Assembly: GCA_003864495.1 (NCBI GenBank)
Contig: ML133374.1
Span: 882,273 to 946,272 of the forward strand
Source: Nemopilema nomurai
Lineage: Eukaryota; Cnidaria; Scyphozoa; Rhizostomeae; Rhizostomatidae
DNA length: 64,000 bases
Reading direction: 5' to 3'
Shown: piece after piece, positions 38,801 to 50,136 of the stretch
Position numbering within the stretch: the stretch's first letter is position 1
Layout of the letters: every line of letters starts with the position of its first letter
Notes under the pieces: model-generated
What the model saw: only the letters and a program-made list of their open reading frames with translations
The model's database searches: none
What the model was told of the DNA's origin: nothing
Program-made: the position numbers and the translations under genes

Positions 38801-41800
38801 TCTACTGAGAATGATTAACACTCATAAGAAACAAATAGCCCATGTGCCAACAGTTGTTACCAGATTAAATGCTAATGTCCTGTACTTTTAAGTGCCATTC
38901 AGGTGCCCATTCATTGCTTGTTTACCGAGACGAACTTATTGACAGTTGTAATAACACTAGGGGTAAACAAGTCTCGAAGAACAAAGGTCCACGTGGAATG
39001 TTTGATAGTTCTCAAGAAACATGTAGTTACACCTGCTTAAATCTCACAGTCGCATGAGCATCGCGTTTTTCGCTTGTCGTGTCCACCTTCGGCTGTCAAT
39101 AAGTTATGACCACCACCTTCAGATGAAAAGATATATAGAAAAGCTGTTTTTAGCGGTATATAATTTAAAGGTTATTTTAAAAAAATCCAGCATTTTGAGG
39201 GGCATAAAACTTGCTGATTACCCAGAAGTACGATGTTTGAGACGAGGAACGACAGAAATGCAAACGGCTTTTTATATCCACAAATTGTTTGCACATTCAA
39301 TCGCCAAAAATTTTACAAACTTCAGCAAACACAGCACGTCGAGTAAAATGTGGCCAATTAGTCTTTCCTACCAGTGCACTTTTTACTTCCAGGGGTTTGC
39401 CGTGAACTTGATCCCTCACGAGTGTCGATGTGTGGGTGTTTCAAACTCAAACGGCATCTGGAAAATAAAATGAGCCATTTCCAAGAAGTTGTCTTAGCGT
39501 TGACATGCTAGAAGAAAGGAGTTTACATTTTCATACCTATGAAAGGGTTATGGATTGCTTGTTTTATGACCAAACTCAACACCGAATTCACATGTTACTT
39601 TTTTCGTTGTACGATCGGAAGTACCTGTACACTAATAATATGAAAGCTATGTCTTAAAAAAATAGGCATGCTTTCAAGTTATTGGAGTTCCAAAACTCGA
39701 GTTGTTTATCACCACAGCTTCAGTCTTGATGCCTGAAGAGCTCGTTGCATGTTAACCGCCCAATCAAGACACATCTCTTGTGGCCCTTGTTCTGTAATTA
39801 TGTGTGTAGACTGTGTTAAAGACTGCAAAAGACAAGGTTTTTTATAAGCTATTGAGAACCTATTGAGTTTCATTGGCAACCAAGCGAGATTCTGTTTTTA
39901 GGACTGCCTCACGTTTTTCTTACATTAATTGAGTGAGCCTTGAAATCAAATTCTGTCCTCTTATTCTGCGATTTCACCTTGAACGCTGTGCTCGTGCCAA
40001 TTTGTTTAATTGTGTTCGTTGTTTTCCTAGATGGACGAGAACGGGTGGATCCCATTAGCAATGGTCGCCAGTTTCCGACGAATACAGCAGCTAACACAGG
40101 ATCTCAACACCATTCTGGAGGTAAGTGTTTCAAGTAGATGCCCATTGTGCTTTTTGTTTGAATACAGGCAGCTATTTCCACACCCGATTGATGCAATTTG
40201 ATACCAAGGAACGTTGCTACATCAAGTCTTACGTGTCAAATTCGTCAAACCCTGTACTCAGACGAACTTTTTCTCAAGTTTTTTGTCTTTCTCAACCTCT
40301 ATACTCACCACCAACAGCAAATATTTAGAATAATCTGCATTCTGTTTGTTCATGAAAGCATCTTTCTTTGTTAATTCGACACTTCGCGTTAAACTCATAA
40401 AAGAATCTTGTATGTAAAATGCGAAATGGAAAATAATATTGTTTCGACAATAAATTCGTAGCCATATCAATAACGTCATATTGCTGCTATCGCAGAACCG
40501 ACTCTTCTCACTCGAAGATATTTCAGAGCATTCTCATTTGTCATTCTTTGCGTATAATTGCACGCACTCCCTACATGCACGCCATTGTTAATGTGGATTC
40601 TGTTTCTTGCAGTCGGTGAAAATTAGTGATGTCGTTGAGTCGGATGGAGCTCGAGTCAGGCCAAAAGAAAGCCCAGCGCAATGGCCTATTGTCATCAAGA
40701 AGAATCTAGCGGGTGGTGAGTGTGACTTCGATTTTTTTCCTTAAGGCACGTGCCGTGGAAGATGTCCTTACAGAGTAGACCAACACTTGAACTGTGGACA
40801 AACAACATCGGTCAGGCCTGAAGGGTTTTGTGCTTGTTGCTCCAGAACTTTGAAGTGTTTAAACTTAACATCTATTTGACTGGAGCATGGAGGTTAATCT
40901 GATTAATCATACGGTACCTAGAAGCTGCCAGTACTGTTTATCCTACACGTTTGGGGTAAAAATGTCCGATAAAAAGGCAAGGAGAGTTTTATACCTTGTT
41001 GTTGATTACTTAAAAGTACACTCATTTTGCGTAGGAAACTGGTAGACAGTTTTGTGTAGTTTTTTCACAAGCTTAGAAAATACAATAATGCGCTTATGTT
41101 TGGGTGCACGCCAAAGAGATAAGCCCATTCTTGTAAAATTCTGATGTAAACAAGCTGAATGTGTTAGTTTGAAAATGATAGAGTTATGTATAGAATCTGA
41201 TTTGAAATTTGTGTCGAAGAAGCATGTTTAATGACAATGTTGAGCAACAATATTCATTTCAATATTTGAATTCGATGCAAATCTATAATTAGGGGCTTCT
41301 TGATTTTGAGGTTTCCTAAAAGTAGAAACAATTGCAGTATATAACAGTATTCAACGCCAAAGTTTTATTGAGTTATTTGGAAACTTTCTCGACTTCTCAA
41401 GAATCGTGAAAGCTGTTTCTAAGTTCTTTTTATCAAAGGTTTATACTAAGTTTAGCGTCAATGAATGAAATACGCAAGTCTTTGGTTTTTGTGTTGACCA
41501 AATAATGACCTCGGGCCTGACACACAAGTTGAAGAGTTCAGAATGGAAAACGAATATTTTCCATCTATACAGGTCGAAATCGCTTTAATATTACTGGAAT
41601 CTATCTTCCTCCCAGTTTTAAAGATCTCCCCCTTCAACGCCCTGGGTTTATCGTCAAGCAGAAGATCGCGAATTGCTTGGGCGACGAGGCTCGTTTTTTA
41701 TCTCCAACTTTTCGATCCACGTGTCATGTTTGAGTTGGTTTGTTGGTCAAACACCCACCAGCTAACTGCATCGGTCATACTGTCAAGTCACTTTTTTCTA

Positions 41801-44800
41801 CACTTGCCACTTTGTACCGTTATTTTGCCGTCAGCTGTCTTCGTAGCATGGCGAGTGTTCGACAAAAGTAACTGGATTACCCATGTATCGCCTTTCTTTT
41901 GGATAATAAAATGCTGCGCCTTTAATAGAATAAAAAGCAAGATGTACAATATGATAAAATATAGTGAAATGCAATCAATTATTGTGACAAGCAATGCTAA
42001 GAAGCCTCGTCATTCATTTCAAAAGAAAACGATTTGAGATAAAGTCCATCTCTTTCGTAGACGAAAATGCCGCCTACAAGATGGCTCTCATGCACGCAGT
42101 TGACAGTACGTACAGTCTCCGATAATATAGCAGAGCGTTTTTATGTGACACGTTGAGTCACTTCGGTTGAACACCCACCAAGCGCTTCGTCTTCCCTTTT
42201 TCAGCTTCACCACACCTTACTGTCTCCTCCTTTCAAATTATTTTATGAGTCATTTTCGAAACCCAAGTCTTCCTCCGCACAGCAAGAAGTATTTTGTCAG
42301 TACCATAGTTAGATATTTACTTTAACTGAGTTGTTTTTGGCAATAAACCTGAGCTGGCGCATCCTGTTTCTCGCCAGACGACGAATTCATCCCGAACGGA
42401 GAGCACCACTGGCCTGGCCAAGCAAGCGAGGACTTCGGCGAGTCTGTTGGCTCCCCAACGGGCAGGAGCCTTTTGAGTTCCCAGGTCGAGTCACACAACA
42501 TGGCGGAGCAGGCTGAACCTTCCCGTGCCGAGGACATCAAAATGGCAAATGCTGACAAAGACGAAGAACTCTCCGCGGGTAGGCAGATAAATCTTTCTAA
42601 TGTTTTCATGTGAATTATTTTAGATATGTACATTCTCGCTAAAACTCCATAACTGCAAACGACCATGCTCTGTTTATAAACCTTACGAGGTGCCCTTTTT
42701 ATTTTAAATGCTCGTCATGCTGCCGGAAAACGTTAAAGATGGCCTGTTTCGTTCTCCAGTATTTGTTGAAGGCTTTCCTTTGCAGGGAAGCTCCTCATTT
42801 TATACACTCTCTGTTTTTCTCTCTTCAGTAAGAGAAAAGCTCACTAAGAATCCCCAAAAAGCCCCCCTGGAAAATTACGAATGGAAAGAGGTGAAGCGGA
42901 GGAGCAGATCGAACTCTCTTAAACGCGACGAAAAGGTTTGTGGCTGGTTTTTCTTCTGTTGTTGTTGTTCTGTCCTTTGTTGGCCGCTTGATTGATGCGG
43001 CATTTGACATGTATAGTGCCAATTTGACACGTCAAAGCTTGGTGGTATTCGATCTTTACGGCTGTGAGATCATTCTTATACACCAGACAAAAAGGAGTTA
43101 TATAAATGTTATGACAATGACTGCTGTCCGTTTGTCACAAAAGGGTCGATGCCATGAAAGCAGGACCACTTATGGTGTGTGGACCAGAACGGCTCTAGGT
43201 TCCTACTTTCAGTTACATTCTTAGTGATATCATCAGCGATATTTGTGTGTGTGTGTTCAAACTTTGAAGATGGTTTATTGTTGTTTAAGTCTGCAGTGAG
43301 ATAGGCAAAGAGATTGCGGAAAGTCAGTCGATTTCCCACACCGACTGGCACATCCGACTTTCCTTCTTCATAAGCTTACTCCCTTTGGAGCCCTTCTTGT
43401 CAGTGCTGGTTTTTCCTAACTACCAGAAGTGTTGCTCTCAAATTTCCCAATGTTGAATTACCATCCCAACGATTCGATGGCTATGATAATTGTTATTTTT
43501 ATCAGAAGCAACAAATGGATACATTTACTGACTCAAGAGAAGAACTCGACTTCAAGTTCGACGAAGAACTTCAAGTAAACGAGCGGAAGAGGACTGTATC
43601 GAGTTCCTATGACTGGTAATTATTTTTTCCCATTTGTTCTTCTTGTTTCCTTTTACCAATTTGCATCGTTTTGTTCACCTTCCCTTAGGACACTCTGGGG
43701 TGCTTAAAAATTTCCTTGTTTATTGTTTGCCCTCAAATTTCTGTTTGCACATTGGCCTTTTTTTATAAACGATAACTTAGAGGTTTATACAAACGATAGC
43801 AAGGAGATAGCATTTCAAGCGGGAGTTTTTCGGCCCATACCCGTCCCCTCGATACAGTGAACTGACGCTTGACTATGATGAACTCGAGTTGTCGGCATGG
43901 ATGCCACTCAGTCATTTGTTTCGATGAAGTTTAGTGTTACTGATGTGTTTGCTCGCAGGTCGGAGGATTCAGAGGACGAGATGGACGATTTCGAGATCAG
44001 CAAGCTGATGATTGTCACGCAGACACCGCCCCCGCCCAAGAAGCACGACAGAACTGGCAACTTTGTCAGTCGTGCAAAGATGACCGCGGAACTGGCACAA
44101 GTTATAAACGATGGACTGTATTACTACGAGCAAGATTTTGTTGATGACGATGACGAAAGTTACCTCCATAAAAAGGTGCTTTTCAAGCTGGGATCGGCTT
44201 GTTTTTTGTTGCTTTTTAGACATTTGAATTAGATAATTCAACTGGTACTCTAATAGGTTTCTAGGCTTGAACTTGTTTAAGTTAGGTTCGAAGGCAACCA
44301 AAAGAGTCCTGTGCATTTGCATGAAAACAATAATCATTTTACTACCTGCTCTCTTACAGCAGTGGTTTTGGAGCTGATTCTTAGCTACGTTCGCCAATTG
44401 GCAATGCTTGATTCCATTTCTCAGCTTTTTTTTATTTGTTTCAAAATTTGTTTGCCAGTGCTTAACTCATTTTGTTTGTTTTTTACAAATAATACCAATT
44501 TTCAAGTTTCAAAATTTTTTATTTCATCAGCTGGAGCTGTCATCGTCTTGGAAAACAGTAGACGTCGTTAGCGAAAGGGATTTCCTGAAGCAAAGAGGGG
44601 AAGAACCCCAAGTTCACCGTACAAGATCTGTCACTTTCACCCCATCAGTAACTGTTCCCGGATCAAGCAAATCATCAGCAATGCCGGAAATTACACCGCA
44701 AATTTTGTCGACTTCACCTTTTAACCTGGACGCGCCCGAGTTCAGACCTAGAGCTAACACTTTGCCTGGCAACACCATGTCCCACTCCTTGCCAACCAAC

Positions 44801-47800
44801 ATTCCATCACACATGGAAGTGCATGCTGACAAGCGGCCTAAGAGAAATGTGCATGGAAAGCGCCACGAGACAGCCAGGTTTTATCCAGCTATTTCGAAGG
44901 AGAATCTTAGTGACAAGGTAACTAAACTCATTTTGGCAGTGTAGGCTCCTGTTCGTGGTAAACACGACTGACAAAACCCGAGGGTTTTTCCGTTTTAAAT
45001 AAACTCTTTTACAAGTAAGCTCTAGTATCGAGTCGTGGAGGAAATACTGAATACCCAACTCATAGTTTTGCTGAAGATATTGTAAAAATGTAATCATGTG
45101 TACAGTTTTTATCCAATTTTCAGGCATTTTCCAATATTTTTTATGAGCATTTCCATCTGGTTTCTTGACACCGCCATCTTTGTTTTCGTCAGCCACCGAG
45201 ATATCACAAAACGAAGTACGGTGCAAATCCACCCGTGGAACATCACGTGGGTTGGGTTTTCGGATCTACAGGAGAGAAGACCAAAAGGTTTGAGCATTTC
45301 GTCCATTTCAACCCCCGTACGGTTTTGTGTTAATGTAGCGTTTCTAGCAGTTATTGCAACGTTGGCTATTCAATATATTCAATATATTGGGGTGGGCACA
45401 TATTTGGGGCGGGTACCAATTCGAGGTGGGCCCATTTGAGGGGAGAGAGGGTACTTCAAAGGTGCCATATGCCTCTTCGCAGCTCTGCTGTTGATGCACA
45501 AATTAGCACATATCAAACTGGAACATAGCAAACTTGGCACATAGCAAACTGGCACATAGCAAACTGGCACATAGCAAACTTGGCACATAGCAAACTTGGC
45601 ACATAGCAAACTTGGCACATAGCAAACTTGGCACATAGCAAACTTGGCACAGATAGCCATTCATTTCTGCATTGGTGATAGTCTTGCGCATGGTAGACGC
45701 CCTTCTCAGCCGCTTCTTGTCCTTCTAGCCACGGCCATCGCCCAGGCCACCAAGCCCACGAGCTGGACAACGCCATTTCGCCCGGCAGCCACAGCAGTAG
45801 CTACGGCAGCAGTTTCGGCGCAGACTCCATTCCCAACTTTCAGCACCCGTCGCACATGCTACTAAAGGACAACGGCTTTGTGCAACAGGTGTACTCCAAA
45901 TATCACCACAAGTGCTTGAAAGGTGCGAGGCTTTGTGGTTATCTTAATGTCATCTCTTTCAGTGATCTGGTCTTGTTAACCTAGATACTATTCTATCTAT
46001 AGATACGTTAGCTAAAAATTTTGAAATGGTTTGTATAACAATAATGCTGTCAGATACATAATTGTTCTATATATTCCTTTAAATTTTTTTTTGTTTCTTA
46101 ATCGTTAAGCAGAGAGTCAGCCACATAGGTCATTCTTTAATTTAACGAAAAACAATGTTATTGCGAGAGTGAAGCACGCTGGCAGATCAGGCAAAGAAGG
46201 CAGCAGATGACGTGCGAGGCAAAATAGACCCTCGATATGTCTCTGCTTGATCTGAGAAGGTGTAGATATCCCCTTAGGATTGGTATATGTTGATGACTTT
46301 TTGTCATGTTGCTTTAATCATTCTCAATAACGTTCTTACGCAGAACCTGTTCGTCGTTTGACTGTTATTTTGGTTTTTGACTTTCAGACCGAAGTAAATT
46401 GGGTGTTGGCCAGTCACAAGAAATGAACACACTGTTTAGGTTTTGGTCCTTCTTTTTAAGGTCACATTTCAATAGGTGGGTCATCTTTTTGTCTACAAGA
46501 CAATTTTTCAGTTGTAGTCTCAGTTTCACTTTGTTCTATGCCGTCATAATAGTGTGTTTTCTGGGTGTTTCGCCTCTTGCATCGCCTCTGGTAGTTTGCT
46601 TGTTCCTGAGAAGTTATTTGACCTGTCTAGTAGATCAAAAAGCTGTTTTTGTTATCTTTGGAACAAGATAAACTTGGAACCTCTTTTCTTGAACGGAAGG
46701 GATTAACCAAATAATGAATCGGTGACTCTGTGTAGCCTGGCAGTTTACCCGAGTAACTTATGCAAAGCGAATGGATGTGTGAACGGGCTGCGAAATTTGT
46801 AATATATTTTGCAAACTCTATTCATAGCTGCTACGAGATTGTCTAAGTTCGTTTACGCTTGTAGGAAAATGTATCAGGAATTCAGAAATCTAGCTGTGGA
46901 AGATGCTCAAGCCGGATACAGGTGAGTTTTTGGAACGACGACCTGTCCTTTTATCAAAGTCTATTTTTAATAAGCGGCGCAGAAAGATTTTTGTTCTACC
47001 AATTTATCTAGTGAGATTGAATCCGTAACAATCAGACATATTTTGATCTTTTTTCGTATTTTTCACTAAAAATTGTGTACTTTGTTTTTCTTGTATTTGA
47101 TTTTTAAACTAAATGCCTCGTTATGGGCATCTTTTTGGCTTGTTGCATCACAGTATTTCTACTTCGTCGACGTCTCCCTTTGGCGGCATTGCCTCTTTTC
47201 TTAGAATCGTAATTTCGGCGTTCTTGGTTCTGATATCTTTGCAATTCTTCTGCAGATATGGGCTGGAATGCCTTTTCAGATTTTACAGTTATGGCCTTGA
47301 AAAGAAGTTTAAACAAGAGCTCTTTAAAGATTTTCAGGAAGAAACCTTGCGCGACTACGAAAATGGTAATAATAATAATAATAATAATATTGCCGCTTGT
47401 TTTGTAGAATTTACCTTTTGAGAGTTTACCTTGAAGAGTTTTGTCGAAAATTCAGACACACCGATTTTATACGAATGACAGAGTGGACGATGATTGTATT
47501 ACGAGCTTAACATGGGTGGTGCAAATGGAGAAAAGTTGAAATGTGCGTTTCGATAAACTCATACCCAATGCCATTTTACCAGACACGTGCTTCCTTAAGA
47601 AAGCGTACTGATGCAAAAGGGGTGCTGTAACCAAAGCGAGTCACCTGGTTCTGCTGGTGTTCTTTATTTGAATCTTTAAAGCAGTAAGTTTTTTATTGGA
47701 GAAAGTTCAGTCTAGAACTCTTTTGAATCTATCGCGACACCTTCAGCCGTTGTGCAGTCACACGTTGTTAGCACCACGTGCCTACAATCTCGATTGCGTG

Positions 47801-50136
47801 CAGTCTCACTTGCGTGCAATCTCACTTGCGTGCAATCTCACTTGCGTGCAATCTCGCTTTCATGATTGACCGTAGCCTATCCTCTATCCATGTGTTTGTT
47901 TTTGCGAATCCGACCGTATAAAACTGATTATTCGATTGACCCGAGCCGCTCAAGAATATCTGATTAACGGAAGTGTTTTATTTTCGAACACGTCTCCGCA
48001 TTTAAGCTCCGGATAAGGTCAGCATAGGTTTGCAAACTCTTCATTGGAAATCGCTGCCGCAAAGTTTATGAGAACAGTGGGAAACCAGAACCTAAATTGT
48101 TGAACTCTGCTCTCTCAGAAATGTGGAATCATTTCTGTCTACGAAGCAGAAATGTAAGGAAAGAAAAATTTGATCTTGAGATATTCTACCCTTTGTTAAA
48201 GCAGCGGGGTTGTCGACCTCTAACCTGTTGCATACTCACTCCAGCTCTCTTGTTGCATTATTGCTTGACGTCAGAAATGCACGAGAGCAGGTCCCCAAAT
48301 AGGCCTAGATCAGGAGGTCGCGCGAATGGACGCATTTCAGGAACAAGCGAGCAGGTGGCGTCTGATGAGTGCCGGAGCAACAAGTCTGTTTGTGCCCGTG
48401 GTAATCATGGCATAGAACCTGTCGGCCCACCCAATGTACTAGATATGAGACAATTGTAGAAGTGAGCTTTTCAAGCCTATTTGTACATGGTCAGCCGCAC
48501 TTTCATTTGCAAAGTACAGACTTAAGGGGATCATAGCGACATCCATGTATGGGTTGACGAAAATCTAGTTGTCAATTTTTGTGCATGAGTAAATGAACTT
48601 ATGTGCTGGAATCCATTTTTGTCCCTGCATTGTTTTTGTAAAAGCTGAATGAAGTTGCACGAAAGGCTTTGGAAAATTTTGAAACCTGTTCAAAGCCAGC
48701 CTGTTGTATCTCTCTAACCTGTACCTTTCAGGTGATCTCTACGGTTTGGAAAAGTTCTGGGCTTTCTTGAAATATTACAAAGTAAGTGTTTTGCTGGCCT
48801 AAAATTAATTCAAAGAAAAGCAAAAATTTGAAGTCCAATTTATCTATAACTTTATATATATATATATATGTTCTGCCACCCTTATAATGATAGCTAAGAA
48901 GGTACGTCAAAAGAGGCCAGTTTTATGGTAAAGGGTTTATGGTATTTCTTCAAAGGGTATGTGCCATCCTTCAACAGGCGTAGTCACTTTTTGCCATTCT
49001 GGTCGTTTTGGTGTCGTTCAGTTGTTGCTTTGCTGCGGTCTCTTGCTGCGGTCTTGCGTTATGACTCCACACACAACCCTGTTCTTTTGCACTTACAGGG
49101 GAAGGCTAAATTCGAAACCAACGACGAATTGAAAGCACTAATCAGCAAGTTCAAGTCAATCGATGACTTTAGACTGGAGGTGAGTGTGTGCGTTTGTCCA
49201 GAAAGTATGTACACCTGTGAAGTCAAGAAGCTTACACTACAACTATGGTACAAATTTTTAAATTGGTAATTTAGCGGTTTCTGCTGAAAGAATCCAGTTC
49301 TTGTTTAAATTAGACGCAGGCAGCTAATGCATTCACTATCAGCTTTCATCAACTGTTTGGTTTTTCCATTAACAGACAAGTTATTACAGGAAAAGGGGAT
49401 ACCCGCGAAACAGGCAACCCCTCCGAAATGATGTAATCGAAATGATTCAGATTTTTGCTAGACCCATTGCTTTTCAATTTACCAGAAAAGTCAGGCCAGA
49501 CTCGACTTTGTTTTCCTTTTTAGGCCTATAGACTTTGTTTTCCCCTTTATGCCCATAGGCTTTGCTATCCGTTTTTAGGCCCAGCGTCTCGGCGCGGGAA
49601 AACGCAAGCAGAAGGATGGCGAGCATGAGCAGATTAGTGCGAGCTCTTCGGGGAGCAAGAGGCCTGGTAAGGAATCTGCTAAAGATAGCGAAAAGAAAGG
49701 AGGTAAAGCAGATGAAGGAATCAAAAAAGATTCCAAGGACATTAAGAAAGGCGAATCGGCTAGAAAAATTGGAAGCAAAGACCATCATAAAAAACTTCAT
49801 GACAGTAGCAAAGCGTCCACCGCCACAAAGCCGCTGGATGTCAAAGGTTCCAACAAGGGTAGTGGTAAGGCGTCAGAAATTGGAAAGCATTCGCATGGAT
49901 TCAAATCGGAAGGTCCAAACAAGCATTCTGACCATGGGGCTCACCATGGCAAAAGGATGGACCGCGTTAAATCTCCGGACCACGAACAGGGCTCGTTAGA
50001 ATCAACAAGACCCGAAGACTCGGCGAAAAAGGATGCCGGGAAGGCTACCGCGTCTCCCTGTGCTCCAGACTCCAAGACACCAATGAACGTCGATGCGCAA
50101 AAGCATCTGCCAGTGGAATCCGCTGCGAGGAAGTGA
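32841..50136 (+). CDS. LARP1: La-related protein 1
   Basis: LARP1 binds the 5' cap and TOP sequence of ribosomal protein mRNAs and links their translation to mTORC1. Exons: 32841-33051, 33190-33263, 33720-33788, 36175-36301, 36534-36734, 37013-37196, 37387-37441, 40031-40120, 40613-40715, 42061-42105, 42378-42578, 42829-42935, 43506-43615, 43959-44175, 44531-44917, 45193-45287, 45729-45922, 46388-46475, 46865-46921, 47256-47365, 48732-48781, 49099-49179, 49579-50136. All phases fit; 1137 residues (human about 1100). SNWPSLGEA lies near residue 110. An RG-rich run is near 210-227. The La motif is at about 278-370 ([34 protein letters not shown]). The conserved middle has [23 protein letters not shown] and [22 protein letters not shown]. 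The DM15 region is at about 795-950 ([63 protein letters not shown]). The Lys/Ser-rich C-terminal tail is lineage-specific. Confidence 0.97.
33991..34160. repeat. Direct duplication of about 85 bp
   Basis: Two adjacent copies (33991-34072 and 34075-34160) begin tatgataaaaacaga and end tctggtgaaccc / tctggcgaaccc. They differ by two substitutions and a short insertion. A recent local tandem duplication in LARP1 intron 3. Confidence 0.95.
34903..35031 (-). mobile_element. tRNA-like SINE copy A
   Basis: In LARP1 intron 3. The minus strand contains TGGCCCAGTGG (35018 to 35008), an exact match to the Pol III A-box pattern TRGCNNAGYNGG without its last base. It then runs through a 75-bp segment ending in a TATA-rich tail. 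The terminal segment is shared with a second copy 230 bp away. Confidence 0.5.
35132..35250 (-). mobile_element. tRNA-like SINE copy B
   Basis: The same 3' segment as copy A (minus strand GATACAATTGGGTAGCACCC onward, same TATA-rich end). It is preceded by AGTTCGATTCC (35228 to 35218), which differs from the Pol III B-box GGTTCGANTCC by one base. The T-arm does not fold as a working tRNA, so this is read as a tRNA-derived retroposon fragment, not a tRNA gene. Confidence 0.5.
37442..40030 (+). other. Large LARP1 intron inside the La motif
   Basis: 2.6-kb intron splitting the La motif between FYLRQQ and MDENGW. I see no gene in it. Several small frames (for example 37742-38158 and 38303-38527 on the minus strand) lack recognisable domains and may be coincidental or worn transposon remains. 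Confidence 0.6.
41573..41733 (+). other. Possible alternative terminal exon of LARP1
   Basis: In the intron after the La-motif exons an acceptor (ctatacag) opens a frame that fits the upstream exon phase. It runs 53 codons ([16 protein letters not shown] at its start) to a TGA. If used, it would give a short LARP1 with the La motif but no DM15 region. The peptide is not recognised and an open run of this length could be chance. Confidence 0.2.
45515..45654. repeat. 15/16-bp minisatellite in LARP1 intron
   Basis: About nine copies of acttggcacatagcaa (16 bp), some one T shorter. The open minus-strand frames over this array (repeating [13 protein letters not shown]) are only translations of the repeat. 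Confidence 0.95.
47367..47389. repeat. (AAT)n microsatellite at a splice donor
   Basis: About eight AAT triplets starting inside the donor site of the LARP1 exon that ends at 47365 (G|gtaataataat). The repeat forms positions +3 onward of the donor. Confidence 0.9.
47786..47858. repeat. 16-bp tandem repeat in LARP1 intron
   Basis: About 4.5 copies of tcacttgcgtgcaatc, the first ones diverged. Same unit length as the arrays at 45515 and 52648 but an unrelated sequence. Confidence 0.9.
48275..48400 (+). other. Candidate cassette exon within the LARP1 DM15 region
   Basis: The stretch is 126 bases, bounded by an acceptor (gacgtcag|A) and a donor (CGTG|gtaatc), and open in the exact phase needed. 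The upstream exon ends in phase 1 (AATG), this one begins with two bases completing the codon and ends in phase 1, and the next exon supplies GT. It would insert 42 residues, starting [20 protein letters not shown], between DYEN and [10 protein letters not shown]. It is richer in GC than the intron around it. It is not part of LARP1 in other animals as I know them. Confidence 0.35.

Noticed and set aside
45379..45776. Cys-rich minus-strand frames (repeating [13 protein letters not shown])
   Set aside because: Translation of a 15/16-bp minisatellite; not a cysteine-rich peptide gene.
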